Shown here piece after piece: positions 11,980 to 23,625 of a stretch of DNA of 64,000 nucleotides (positions are counted from its first letter, which is position 1; every line of letters starts with the position of its first letter). Source of the DNA: Blastomyces gilchristii SLH14081 (Eukaryota > Ascomycota > Eurotiomycetes > Onygenales > Ajellomycetaceae); the NCBI RefSeq assembly GCF_000003855.2, contig NW_003101668.1, positions 1 to 64,000 of the forward strand, read 5' to 3'. A program made the translations under genes and the position numbers. The notes under the pieces were generated by a model, which searched no databases, had not been told where the DNA came from, and was given only the letters and a program-made list of their open reading frames with translations.

Positions 11980-13345
11980 ATATTAATTGATAATAAATCA
12001 GATAATATGACAGTTTTTAAGAGAAAAACTGATAAAAAATAAATCAATTTTTTGCAGAGAAATTGATTAAAACTATTCAATTTTATTCTAAATTATTCAA
12101 TTCTTCTCACACAATAAGTGTACAACTCAAATCAGTTAATAAAGAGTATAAAAAAGAATTAAGTATTAATAAAAGCTCTTCAGTCACTGAAAAAGTAATT
12201 CTTATTTAAAAGAATATGAAATTATGATAGAAAACAGCTCTGTTTTTAATTCTTTGTAAGAATATTGTATAAAATTCAGAGAAAAACATCTTACTTTTTC
12301 AAGAGAAGTAAAAAACTATTTCTAAGATCTTTTTTTTTTTTACATTAACTGCTGCAGAAGAATGAGATAGAAACTGCTAAGATATATACTACTGTATACT
12401 CTCTATCAAGACTTTCTCTCTTCAGAGTCTTGATATTATAGAGAATATAAGTCTGTTTCTGTATAATAATATAAATATTATCAGCAGAATGTAGAGGAAC
12501 TGATTATTTATATCTTAAAATAGAAGACTTTATCAATGATTATATTAATATAGAGTTAATTCTCAAATTCAATAGAAATCTAGTATTGCTGTTCTCAATT
12601 CCTTGCAGAATCTATTGAATATTGAGATATTAAAACTAGATTTAATATATCTCACTGTGCAGGGATCAAAGGCTCAGTCAGATCTTGAAGTATACTGATT
12701 TTATAGTTATTGTGTCTACTGATTATGTATCAAATACAGTTGCTGAGGTATCTTTTTGTACTTTTCTGCCGGGGATGGGCCAGATCGGAAGGGGCGGTAC
12801 AAGGGTGAGACTTGGTGTAAAGACAGAGAGGGTTTTTCACAGAGGATGCACTTCAGATGTGTCTGTTAATTATGTGCTTGATACTATTACTGAGGTATCT
12901 TTTTGTATTTTTCTGCCGGACGTGGGCCAGATTGGAAAGGGCGGTACATGGGTGGGACTTGGCGTTGATGTTTTGGAACATCAAAGATAGACAGGGTTTT
13001 TGAGAAAGTTGCTTCTCAGATATCTTCACAATTACAGGTCAGAGATCTTCCAAAATCAAGAAGATTGATGTATATGGCTAGATCTCTTTGCCTTACAATT
13101 TGTATGGCAATTTGGCCCGGGGTTGTGGTGTGGTAGGGGTGAATGGGGGATAATCCCACACAGGAGTTTCAAACAACATCTGGTTCACATTTGGCTAGAT
13201 AACTCCACCACCACACGGGGTATACGGTCGGCGATGAGGTCAAAATGCTCATATGATCAAGGACTTTTCGATGGATCTATCAGCGGGTTCTTATTCAAAA
13301 AATTGAGCAAGTTCGTGATGAAGCACTTGATTTTTTTTTGAAGAT
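11980..13345 (+). repeat. 1.37-kb unclassified direct repeat, copy 1 (less mutated)
   Basis: Colinear over its whole length with 15772-17150. Shared blocks include ATAATAAATCAGATAATAT at the start, the Tn-ACATT tract near 12330, and TTTGGCCC.GGGTTGTGGTGTG near 13110. The second half of this copy (12660-13340) keeps many GG, CC and CG steps that are C-to-T or G-to-A mutated in copy 2. No coding function was recognised beyond the internal duplication at 12700-12990. It may be part of a non-autonomous element, but no termini could be defined. Confidence 0.8.
12700..12990 (+). repeat. Internal tandem duplication (unit about 165-170 bp) within the 1.37-kb repeat
   Basis: Two adjacent units share TGAGGTATCTTTTTGTA, TTTCTGCCGG and GGGCCAGAT, at 12745-12830 and 12890-12975. 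They lie in one open frame (12685-12990, 101 codons), so the peptide also repeats: EVSFC.FLP..GQIG.GGT. The same pair is visible but degraded in the second copy (about 16540-16780). I recognise no protein family. The open frame could be fortuitous. Confidence 0.6.
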
Positions 13346-13555
13346 AAATAGTTGACTTTATAGATATAGAAGAAACTCTGAGAACTAAAAGTTCTCAGAT
13401 AGATGTCATAGTCTCTGACTGTATACATTTATAATTGAAGAATAATAATAATATAACAGCTATACACTATCTTTTAATAACTTTGTTTTATTATAATCTC
13501 TCTTTACTTTACTTTTTTCTTTTCTGTTCTTTTCTATCTACTTATTTAATATGTC
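13346..13555 (+). repeat. Rearranged LINE 3'-end fragments, plus orientation
   Basis: 13346-13448 matches the last 100 bp of the LINE 3' UTR, ending ATTGAAGAATAATAATAATA. It is followed at about 13449-13555 by a block that normally lies farther upstream in the LINE (the reverse complement of about 13815-13918). The order is therefore scrambled relative to an intact element. The first block forms a large inverted repeat with 13556-13665. Confidence 0.7.
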
Positions 13556-15504
13556 TATTATTATTATTATTATTCTTCAATTATAGATGTATGCAGTCAG
13601 AGACTATGACATCTACCTAAGAACTAAAAGTTCTCAGGGTTTTTCCTATATCTATAAAGTTAACTATTATACATTCATCAATTTCAGATATGTAAAATCA
13701 GAAAATTCCAGCTCAGAATACAAAAACTGTTTATAAATTGCAGTATTTTAACATCTTCTGATACTTTGAGACCATTTGACATGACAAAAGAAAAGAGAAC
13801 ACAGTCTTAAAGATAGACACATTAAATAGATAGATAGAAAAGAATAGAAAGAAAAAAGTAAAGTAAAATAAAGAGAGACTGTAATGAAACAAATTATTAA
13901 AAGATAGTATATAGCTGTTTTAACAGACTATATCTGATCAATTTTCTCCTCTTCATATTCAGATATTTCTGAATTCAGTCATTTTCTTGTAGCTGCTTGA
14001 GTTTCTGATAGAAAGTCTATTAAATATTTAATTCCTGTCTCAGTTAAGAATAAGAATCTCATATTTAATTGATTTAGATCATACTTCTCTTTCAATCTGA
14101 CTCTGAGACTATTGTATAATGCACAGTGCATTATAATATACTCAGAATTCTCATTTGCATTGCAGAATGAGCATTCTATTGAATCAAATCTATCATCAAA
14201 TCTTTGTATATAAGATTTGAAATAGTCATGTTCTAATTTCAGCTGTATTATAGATGAGAATATTTTCTTTTTATATTTAATTGAACAAGATTTTCACTTG
14301 AGTTTTGTTTCAAATCTTGAATAATGTATACTCTTCTTTTATTTCTATCAGCTTTCATTTCACTTGTCTAAACAAGATTCTTTTATTTTTCTCTTTATAA
14401 AAGATCAGAATATAATTTTTTGAATAGATCTGCTTAATTCTGAACTCTTTTTTACAGCTGAATCAGCCAATTCATTATCATGAATATTTATATAAGCAGG
14501 AACTCGGTGCAGATGAATTATCAGCTTTGATATTCTTCTCTTTTGAATTTTTAAAATGAAGTTTAAGATCAGTTCAAGATTCATTTAATCATTATAAATC
14601 TGACTATTTCTAAGTCTTTTTAAAGCAGCTTGACTATCAGAGAATATTCATATCTCTTTCAAACTATTTTTTCTTTTATGAGATTTTATTTTAATAAGTT
14701 TGAAAGCTTTCACTATTATAAATAGTTCAGTGTCAAGGACTTCAGATTCACAGCCTAAATTCCAGAAATCTGAGATAAAATTAATATTATCTTCAGTATA
14801 AGCAATGTCTGTGTCTAATCTATTCAAATTCTCATTTTTTAAGTCATCTGAATAAATCAGAATAGAGTCTTTTATATTGATTGTAGAAATTCTCTTTAAA
14901 TACTGTTCATATTCTTTCTCTTTAAATAGTTCACTTATTTACAAGTTTATAAGAGATTCAAGCTTTTCTCTTCAGAGAGATAACTTCTCATGATTAACTT
15001 TTTCAATATTTAAAGAAGAAAATTGATTTTTAATCAGTGAGCATAGTCTGTACAGTTGAGAAGACATTTTCTTTGAAGAATTATTTTCATTTCAATCAAG
15101 AAATCTATTTCAATTCAGTTCATTTCCAGAGTTAATTGATGAAAATGAAGAAGAGACTCTTTCTCTGATTATATGATTTGAGCTCATCTTTATAACTCTC
15201 AGAGCATAGTTCATACAGGTCTTTTCAAATCTAATAGCAGAAGAAGGAATTGAAGCTTCAATTTCCATTGCTTTAATAGAAGATGATTTGAATGCTCTCA
15301 GAATTCTTCTCAAAGCTCTGTTTTGCAGACTTTGAAAGAGTTCAGTGAAATTTCCTTGATTATTTCATCAAACTTGAACTTCATAATTAGCTACTGAGGT
15401 AATACAGGCTATATATAACTGTCTCATAGTCTGGAAGAATAGATCTCTCTCTGTATTTGATAGTCTGATAATGTTGTTCAATAGTCTTTCTGTCTTGATT
15501 AGTA
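13556..15504 (-). mobile_element. 5'-truncated Tad-like LINE (non-LTR retrotransposon), RIP-degraded
   Basis: On the minus strand the order is RT C-terminal part, RNase H, Cys/His-rich tail, 3' UTR, then a (TAA)n tail at 13556-13577. The combination of a LINE RT with an RNase H domain, a Cys/His C-terminus and a short simple-repeat tail fits the fungal Tad1/I group. The 5' part is missing: the copy stops near 15504 against an oppositely oriented LINE 3' fragment. Confidence 0.85.
13930..15500 (-). pseudogene. LINE ORF2 remnant: RT thumb, RNase H and Cys/His tail
   Basis: The minus strand reads MRQLYIACITSVANYEVQV (about 15380-15430), then LQNRALRRILRAFKSSSI (about 15270-15330), typical of the RT C-terminal region of fungal LINEs. 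RNase H follows about 14860-14470: ILIYSDD (normally YTDGS), LGCESEVLDTELF, and AYINIHDNELADSA (normally GH..I.GNE.AD). The tail near 14100-14180 keeps CNANENSEYIIMHCALY, a CCHC-like motif. Stops and lost acidic residues show it is inactive. The longest open stretch is 15110-15313. Confidence 0.85.
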
Positions 15505-15771
15505 TATCTATCTTTAAGAGTGTGTTCTTGTTTCTTTTATCATGATATTTTCAAATGGTTTCAAAGTATCAGAAAGTGTTAAAATACTGTAATTTATAAA
15601 GAGTTTTTATATTCTGAGCTGAAATATTTTGATTTTACATATCTGAAATTGATAAATGTATAATAGTTAACTCTATAGATATTAGAAAAACTCTGAGAAC
15701 TAAAAGTTCTCAGATAGATATTATAGTCTCTGACTGCATACATCTATAATTGAAGAATAATAATAATAATA
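15505..15771 (+). repeat. LINE 3' UTR fragment, opposite orientation, with (TAA)n tail
   Basis: Plus-strand copy of the LINE 3' end. It contains TATCTATCTTTAAGAGTGTG, AATGTATAATAGTTAAC and TTCAATTATAGATGTATGCAG-type sequence in the sense direction, and ends in AATAATAATAATAATAAT. It lies head to head with the minus-strand LINE fragment at 13556-15504 and abuts the second 1.37-kb repeat. Confidence 0.8.
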
Positions 15772-17150
15772 ATTAATAATAAATCAGATAATATAACAGT
15801 TTTTAAGAGAAAAACTGATAAAAAATAAGTTAATTTTTTACAAAGAAATGAATTAAAACTATTCAATTTTATTTTAAATTATTTTAAATCATTCAATTCT
15901 TCTCACATAATAAGTATGTAACTCAAATCAGTTAATAAAGAGTATAAAAAAGAATTAAGTATTAATAAAAGCTCTTCAGTCACTGAAAAAGTAATTCTTA
16001 CTTAAAAGAATATGAAATTATAATAAAAAATAACTCTATTTTTAATTCTTTATAAGAATATTATATAAAATTCAGAGAAAAACATCTTACTTTTTTAAGA
16101 GAAGTAAATAACTAATTCTAAAATCTTTTTTTTTTTTACATTGACTGCTGTAGAAGAATGAGATAGAAACTGTTAAATATACACTACTATATATCTTCTA
16201 TTAAGACTTTCTCTCTTCAGAGTCTTGATATTATAGAGAATATAAGTCTGTTTCTATATAATAATATAAATATTATCAGTGAGATGTAGAGAAACTGATT
16301 ATTTATATCTTAAAATAAAAGACTTTGTCAATGATTATATTAATATAGAGTTAATTCTTAAATTTAATAGAAATCTAGTATTGCTATTCTCAATCTCTTA
16401 CAGAATCTATTGAATATTAAGATATTAAAACTAGATTTAATATATCTCACTATGCAGAGATCAAAGACTCAGTCAGATCTTGAAGTATACTGATTTTATA
16501 GTTATCATTATCTGTCAGATATGTATTAAATACTGTTAATAAAGTATCTTTTTATATCTTTTCTGCTGAAGATAGACCAGGTTGAATGAGGTAATATATA
16601 AGTGAGACTTGATATTGATGTCTTGATACATTAGAGACAGATATGAAGATTGCACTTTAAATATATTTATTGATTATATGCTTAATACTATTACTGAGGT
16701 ATCTTTTTGTATCTTTCTGTCAGAGATGAGCCAGATTGAAAAGAATGATATATGAGTAAAACTTGATGTTAATGTTTTGAAATATTAAAGATAAACAGAC
16801 TTTTCACAGAGATTGCTTCTCAGATATCTTCATAATTACAGATCAGAGATCTTTCAAAATCAAGAAGATTAGTACATATGACTAAGTCTCTTCATCTTAC
16901 AATTTGTATGACAATTTGGCCCAGGGTTGTGGTGTGATAGAGATGAACAGGGGATAATCTCACATAGAAGTTTCAAATGCTGTCTGATTCACATTTGGCT
17001 GAATAACTTCACAATCACACAGAGTATGCAGTCAGTGATGGGGTCAAAATGCTCATATGATTGAGGGCTTTTCAATGAATCTATCGCCGGGTTCTTTTTC
17101 AAAAAATTCAGTGAGTTCGTGGTGAAGCGGTTGTGTAGTTGTCTAATTGT
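15772..17150 (+). repeat. 1.37-kb unclassified direct repeat, copy 2 (more mutated)
   Basis: Same order and spacing of blocks as 11980-13345. The duplicated internal unit is still visible at 16540-16780, but most GG, CC and CG steps have become A/T-containing. The last 250 bp keep some GC-rich words (CTATCGCCGGG near 17081). It runs directly into a hAT-like 3' end. Confidence 0.75.
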
Positions 17151-17249
17151 TTTTTGATGATTAGTTTCAGCAAGATTCATATCAAGAAATGTATAAGATC
17201 AGATTAAATGAGATTAAACATGAAATTCATGATCTCATCAGTCAGTCTA
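17151..17249 (+). mobile_element. hAT/MITE 3' terminal fragment
   Basis: The sequence ATATCAAGAAATGTATAAGATC followed by ...GTCAGTCAGTCTA matches the last ~80 bp of the hAT element (23545-23617) and of the MITEs, ending in the TIR CAGTCTA. The bases after it (CATAGTCA) would be half of an 8-bp duplication. I found no partner TIR with that duplication to the left, so this is either a truncated end or one limit of a larger composite element. Confidence 0.6.
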
Positions 17250-17828
17250 CATAGTCAGTTTAGTGATGACTGAGCTCTTTTACCTCAGTAGTCTACAAGT
17301 GTGTGAGCGGAAGTTAATCAGCTTATAAGAGAGGCAATCTGATAACAAGCAAGTTCTTCTCTTAACAACTGATAAAGTATTTTTTTATTTTTTTATTTTA
17401 TTTTTTATTTAGTTGCCTAATGCTTTTGTACTGAAAAATGAATCTCTATTTATATTTACAGTTCTATTTCTTCTATTATTATTAATAATAAGCTATAAAA
17501 TCAATCTTGCAGATTCTTCTATTTTGAGCTTAACTTTACAATGTCTTTGCACACAGAGGCTTGTATGCATTAATTTGCGGAGCGAAGTGAAGCAATATGT
17601 TAAATGCTTTAAAAACCTGATTAGAATAGAAGATGTGATCTTGCAGACCTCATTCTATGATATAATTGATTGAAAAAATGCACACTTTATGTGACCGCTT
17701 ATAGAGAAAGCTATAACAGCCTGTATAGATAGTTATCACTCATTAAGCAGATAATTACAGCTTTAATTACTGTAATTGCTACTGCTATAATATAATAAAA
17801 CACTCTTTTCTATAGAAGTGTGATATAA
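17250..17828. other. Unassigned AT-rich sequence between hAT ends
   Basis: No family recognised. The segment 17540-17600 keeps unmutated words (TTTGCGGAGCGAAG). A plus-strand open frame at 17413-17673 (86 codons) starts with a hydrophobic run, but there is no support for it being a gene. Confidence 0.4.
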
Positions 17829-17836
17829 TCTATATC
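17829..17836. repeat. 8-bp target duplication TCTATATC, left
   Basis: Exact match to 23618-23625. Eight bases is the duplication size of hAT-superfamily transposases. Confidence 0.95.
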
Positions 17837-18179
17837 TAGACTGACCGTGTGACCGTGTCTGAAACCAGGACCAAACTTTACAGTTGTCATGTTGCCTAAA
17901 AGCATTACTCCTGGTCATGGTTTGTGTTCATTACATTGATTTCAAATCACATTATTTCAAATATTAAAGATCTCAGATTCACTTTTCAAATAAAAATCTA
18001 GTTTCAGATAAAGAATATGTTTGAATTCTTAGTCACATATTCATTCTGATTTCATTATTGAGAATGATATTAAATGAGATCATGAAATCATTTCTCACTT
18101 ACATAATATCATAACATAGTGCTCATTTGTTGAAAATTCAACAGAGAGTGTTATCAAATATCATTACTTTTCTGAACAC

Positions 18180-18335
18180 AGATCATAATTTATATAATTT
18201 TAATTATAAAAAAAACATAAAATATAAAAAAAAACAAAAAATAAAAAACAAAATAAACACAAGAAAAAATCACAATAAAAAAAAAAAAAGAAAAGGAAAA
18301 GAAAAAAATAAAAAATAAAAATAAAAAAAAATCAA
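18180..18335 (+). repeat. A-rich low-complexity tract inside hAT
   Basis: About 150 bp made mostly of A with scattered T, C and G. The 63-codon Lys-rich open frame over it is a by-product of the tract. Confidence 0.8.
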
Positions 18336-19435
18336 GGTCACAGAACTGCAGTACTCTCAAAATACTTACTTCTCAGAGTCTTCACAATGTTTATTATCAA
18401 TCATGTATCTCTCACAGTGAGAATAACACAGCTGTGATGAGTCATTATCTTAACATCATCTAATAAATAATCAGTATATATCTGTATAAATGTGAATAAT
18501 TAGAAAATATACACTTAAAAAGTATGATCAGGATGAACTCTGCTGTCACTTGAATAATATCAAGAGTAGAACACTGAAATCAATGATTCTCTTCATCAAT
18601 TTCATGAACAAGGTGTGTGAAGATGATCTTGAAGAATATAAGATTCTCTGACTTCTGATAAAAATAGATCTCACAGAGAGACTCTATTTTCATGATATCA
18701 GAGACTGAGTGTTATTAAAAAGTGTTACTTTCATGCAATGCACATGCACTTACTGCAGTGATTCACTCTCTGTGTACATGGCTGAGAGTTGTGGCTTTTT
18801 CACATCACACAGCTCTTCCTGGGATGCTGCTGTCAGTTTGCAACTCACACAGCCTCTCAGTTCAGCATGCACTGCATGTATGCAGCCCTGCATGCTGAGA
18901 CTGTGTTGATCATTATGGCCTGATGTGATACTTGCTTTTCACGAGCCATGTTTCATTTGAGAAGGAAAAGAGGAAAGATATGACTGTTATTTTATTGAGA
19001 AGAGAATGAATAATTAGTATTATTAAATATAATTTAGTTCATCTGCATTTAAAATTTGATTAGTCTATACTCTTCAATTTGAGAGTTTCTATGAGTGTTT
19101 TAATAGTTTTCATACCAGCTTGAACTTAGTGATGAGTTGAAGAAGAAGAGAAAAGAGAGAAGAAAGAAATGAGAATAACTTATCTTTATAATATGAAAAC
19201 AGAGAATCACTGTAATCATTCTTTCTAGTAACAAAGATCTGTTTTCTACATGTATCTCTGATATAGATTATATAATAAATGCATACAAAGAATATCAATA
19301 GTGCATGCATTGAATGAAGATAATATTGCTATGCAACACTGTAGCTGTTTCTGTACATCTCTGAAAGCTGTTAATAGTTTCTTTATCTCTTTATATTTAA
19401 TAAGTCAATAATATATTTCAATACACTTCTCATTT

Positions 19436-19557
19436 TATCATTATTATTATCATTATCATCATCATCATTATCATTATTATTATTATCATTATTATCATCA
19501 TCATTATTATCATTACTATCACTATCATTATCATCATCATCATTATTATTATTATAT
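19436..19557. repeat. (ATT/ATC)n trinucleotide repeat
   Basis: About 120 bp of ATT and ATC trinucleotides in irregular alternation, inside the hAT element. Confidence 0.95.
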
Positions 19558-19619
19558 CATTGCCTGCCTTCATCTCTCTCTCAATGCTTATCAAAATCAA
19601 TCATGTCATTCTTCTTCAA

Positions 19620-20425
19620 ATATTCTGCGGTTCTGTGGACCATCAAGGCGCATGAGCGCTGTCACAGATTGAAGAGAGAGAAGAAGAAGGCATTCAAGTG
19701 TGAGAAGACAGATTGTAAGACATGTTATAATGTCTTGAAGAGGCTCTGTAAAAGAGTAGAATGATAACAATTTTAAGTAACACTTCTGATAGATTTAGAC
19801 TGAACTAAGTATAGAAATAATACAGATAACACTGCTTGTGAGAGATTGAAAAAGAAGACAGTGAAGAGTCTTATGCAGCAGTGATAGAACTAGAAGAAGT
19901 TCTGAGAATGATTTAAGATCAAGATAAAGAGAGAGAGAGAGAAGAAGAGTGTTACTGTAAATAAGCAGCAGCAGAAGAAGATTGAGAAGATATTAAAGTG
20001 AGAGATAAAGAAGTCAAAACTGGTAAGTTTTTTATTGAGAGATAATGATTTTTGATAACACTTCTGTTCTCTAATTGATTAGCAGGAGCTAGCAGATGAG
20101 AGAATTGAGGCCTTGTTCAGGTCTTGAATGCACTTCATGATTCAGAACATTGAGAAGACAGCCCTGCTCTCTGAGCATGTCAATCTGCTTATCACTGAGG
20201 TGGAACCCGAGGCAGCAGACCAGAAAATGCGGGATTTTGAGGTGCAGATTGACCTGGCTGAGAGAGAGCAGTGAGAACTCTTCTCTGAGAAGGCAGCAGA
20301 GGGAGATTTTGAGGTGATTATCATCTCAGATGAGAAGGAGGAGAAGAAGAATAAGAATGAGAAGTGAATTATGAAGAATGATGAGAAGAATGAGAAAGAG
20401 AAGAAAGATAATAAGTAGAAAAAGT
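19620..20425 (+). pseudogene. Unidentified coding remnant inside the hAT element
   Basis: The plus strand reads a basic Cys-containing stretch (FKCEKTDCKTC near 19700-19730). An intron-like segment follows (GTAAGTTTTT...TTGATTAGCAG, about 20028-20084). Next is a well-preserved acidic/helical stretch (about 20100-20370; for example LSEHVNLLITEVEPEAADQK), interrupted by TGA at likely Trp positions, with a Lys/Glu-rich end. It is upstream of, and in the same orientation as, the transposase. It could be the transposase N-terminal zinc-finger exon or a separate accessory ORF. Base composition is markedly less mutated than around it. Confidence 0.5.
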
Positions 20426-21079
20426 TTTTTCTTTTTATATTAGTTAGTTATAAGTTCATAACTATTAGTTAATAATTGAAATTAATTTTGAGTTTTCAAA
20501 AATTATTGTATAAGTTATAATCAATTATCAATGTCAGGAATAATATATATATATATATTCAACTATCATGTCACTATAATGTATAAATATCAATATTTTT
20601 TCAATATTAATATTTATAATATTAATATATTTTTAATGATATTATCTGATAACATAATTTGATAATACTCTCTTTCATAATATTAATATATTTCAAGAAA
20701 TATGACAGAGATTAATCAAGATTATTTATTTACTTTTATACATTGATAATATTCAATCTGAGTTAGTACTAAAATTATAACTAAGCTAAGAAAGAAGATT
20801 ATTTTCTCTTATATTAATTCTTCTTACACACATCAGTGATCAGTTATTGAAAATAAATTATTATCTTTCTCAAATTATTATCATATCTTCTGAATTCACT
20901 TCTTTCACTTCTTTTACTTCTATTGAAGATTCATAAACTCTTCAAGAAATCACTGTAAATCACAAAGTCTATATTATTTATAATTCAACACAGAATGCTC
21001 TCTTTCAATTATAATGAATAATCACTTCATTCTTCATATCTGATTTCAGGTTACAAAATTTATGAAAAACTCAACACAA

Positions 21080-23290
21080 ATACTGAGATGAACTATGAAA
21101 TAATTATCAACAGATTGTATTATAGATTACTGAAGAGTCATCTCTCTACTATAATCACTGCAACTTCATTCAGAAACATTCATCATAAACTAGTCATGAT
21201 TCTGAAGAAATTTTCTGACACCTGAAGTCATCAGAATGCAGACAATAAAAGAAAAATAATCAGAAAATTACTACTGAGCTGGTAAGTTACTCTATCAGAT
21301 AACAATTTTTAATAACACTAACTTTCTAATTTGAAGAAAATCATGTGAAAATAATCATGTATCAGTACTCTGATTTCACAACTCTTATCTAATAACTTTC
21401 ATGAATAATTACTTCACATATATATATCTCTGAATCTTTCTCTTCAATCAATTAAAAACCCTGAATTCTGAACACTTCTTTAAATACTTAATTCAAATCT
21501 TCATATTCCACATTGATTCTGTCTTCAGTTCAATCTCAAGATATACTACAAAGTTAATATATAATATCTAGAATCAGAGTTGAAGAATCATTGAAGAGTG
21601 TCTCTCACAGTGAATACATGAACTAGTATAAACAATCTTGTATTTATAAGAGTTACATGTTATTATATTGATGAGAACTGAACTTATTAAAAGACATTAA
21701 TTGAATTTGAATCATTGATCAGTAGTCATACTAAGGATTATATAACAGAGATATTAATAACTGTGATTAAAAATGACTATTGAGATATTAGTCTCAGTCT
21801 TCTTACAATTATAACTGATAATGCTGTGAATAACTATACTATAATGAACAGCTTGAAGTAAAAATTGGCTTTGTATTTCTGAAATAATAAACAAGGTCAT
21901 ATTCTCTGCATTGCTCATGTGATTCAACTTGTAATACAAACACTGATAAAGAATCTTAATATCAAGATAAAGAATAATGAGATGACTGATTCTTGAGAGA
22001 AGAATGAGATGAAAGTGATTACTCAAGTAACTTTTGTATTCACTTTGTAAAAGATAATGTTTTTTAACAACACTTTTTAATATTGCTTTTTAATAATGCT
22101 TTTTGATAATACTACTGTTAATTTTAAATAGATTGACTAATAATTTAAATATCACAGATTTGAAACATTGCTAATGTGATTTGTATCTCCTCTAAATAAT
22201 AATAATGATTTCATGATATTCAATAAATAAATAAATCAGTCACATCACTGAATATAATACAGAATATTAGAATATGATGAAGTTCAATATATAATATAAC
22301 TGTTCAGACTCTTCAATTATGTCAGATGATTGATCATTGAGTGTAACACTCTGATCAGGAAAAGATTCAGATATTAAAACTTTCTGATATGAAGTGAACT
22401 TAGTTGAAATATGTGATTGATTTACTGTTTCAGTTTTATAAGATAATAAAGACAGTCTCAATCACTCATACATCAATACTGCAGTCAGCCTGATGAGTGT
22501 ATAACAGTTTATTTACTCATCTTGAGAAGCAGTTGAATCACTCAAAAAGAAATTCAGTCTGAGATAATACTATAGCACAGGCTATTATTACTGCAAGGAA
22601 TAAACTGGCATATTATTACAGCAAAACTGAACAATCTTTTGCAGAGTACTATACTGTAGCAGCTCTACTAGATCTCTTCTGTCAAGTTAATATCTACACT
22701 TCTCAAGATTGAACAGAGAAGAAACAAGACTCATATATTAAATTAGTCTGAGACTACTACAATGCCAACTATCAGAGATTTGAATGAGCAGATGTTCAAG
22801 ATGTGAAGACAGTGAAATACAATTTTCTAGTAAGTAATGATCTTTGATAACACTTCATATTTCATAGAACTATAATACTAACTTTGAAACAGAACTTGCA
22901 TACATTGATTGCAACTGAAAATCAGACAAAACTACATGCTTATAAAACTGAATTTAATCACTATCTTCAAGATAATTCAATGAATTTACACATCAAATCA
23001 ATTCTAGAGTTATGAAAAATTATTAAGAGTATATATTCAACTGTTGCACTGATAGCATGTGATATTCTGACAATTTCATTGACAGAGATGAGAATGAAGT
23101 GAAAGTTCAACTCAAGTCAAGATATTTATCACTATCATCAGAAACAATTACAAGGAGAAACAATCAAGAAACTCATAATTGTAAAACATGAAATTATCAG
23201 ACAGTTTAATATCTCTGATCACAGTATATCAGAGAAGTGTAGTTTTCATGAGAAAGTGAAGAATAAACTTACACAAGAATGTATTTAGTT
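21080..23290 (+). pseudogene. hAT transposase remnant
   Basis: A plus-strand reading broken by stops and apparent introns keeps the main hAT blocks. VTCYYIDEN (about 21650-21680) is from the catalytic region. TITTDNAVNNYTIMNSLK (about 21800-21860) is the TDNAxNN motif with a catalytic Asp. CIAHVIQLVIQTL (about 21915-21955) is the CxxHxxNL block. The C-terminal dimerisation region is at about 23040-23200 (ACDILTISLTEMRM, then SSQDIYHYHQKQL), where the expected AxRxF(S) motif with the catalytic Glu is no longer intact. Several TGA codons stand where Trp is expected. Introns begin GTAAGT and contain a repeated TTTGATAACACT word. It is non-functional. Confidence 0.85.
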
Positions 23291-23617
23291 ATTTCATGAG
23301 TGTTACTAATAATCATTACCAAATTCTGATTATATAAGCAATCACTGAATGAACTGAATGAGACTGATTTTAATCTTCAGTCTCAGTCTCATTCTGATTT
23401 TGAAAGAATGATTATCTTTCACAGTTTATTCTGAGAAATTACTCTCATTTCACTGTTCTTGAATTAAATCTGGTCATTTTTCACGCCATTTCTCTCAGAA
23501 ATGATTCATTTTCAGATTTTTTTGAGGCTTGGTTCTGATGAGACTCACATCAAGAAATGTATGAGATCAGATCAAATGAAACTAAATGTGAAATTCATGG
23601 TTCTGTCAGTCAGTCTA

Positions 23618-23625
23618 TCTATATC
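23618..23625. repeat. 8-bp target duplication TCTATATC, right
   Basis: Exact copy of 17829-17836. It fixes the hAT right end at 23617. Confidence 0.95.

Larger units (their letters stand above)
17837..23617 (+). mobile_element. Complete hAT-superfamily DNA transposon, 5781 bp, RIP-degraded
   Basis: The ends are TAGACTGACCGTGTGACC... and ...GTCAGTCAGTCTA, giving short imperfect terminal inverted repeats (TAGACTGAC) of the hAT TAGNG type, flanked by a perfect 8-bp duplication. A broken transposase is readable on the plus strand at 21.1-23.3 kb, and a second coding-like block lies at 19.6-20.4 kb. At 5.8 kb it is long for a fungal hAT. The two termini are shared with the 506-bp MITEs at 23876, 30218 and 30236. 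Confidence 0.93.

Noticed and set aside
15110..15313. Independent 67-aa protein
   Set aside because: It is the RT C-terminal segment of the truncated LINE (LRAFKSSSI...), not a separate gene.
19436..19557. CRISPR-like regularly spaced repeat
   Set aside because: A plain ATT/ATC trinucleotide run without spacers, in a eukaryotic context.
20142..20324. Minus-strand ORF of 60 codons
   Set aside because: Shadow of the better-supported plus-strand reading in the hAT coding remnant.
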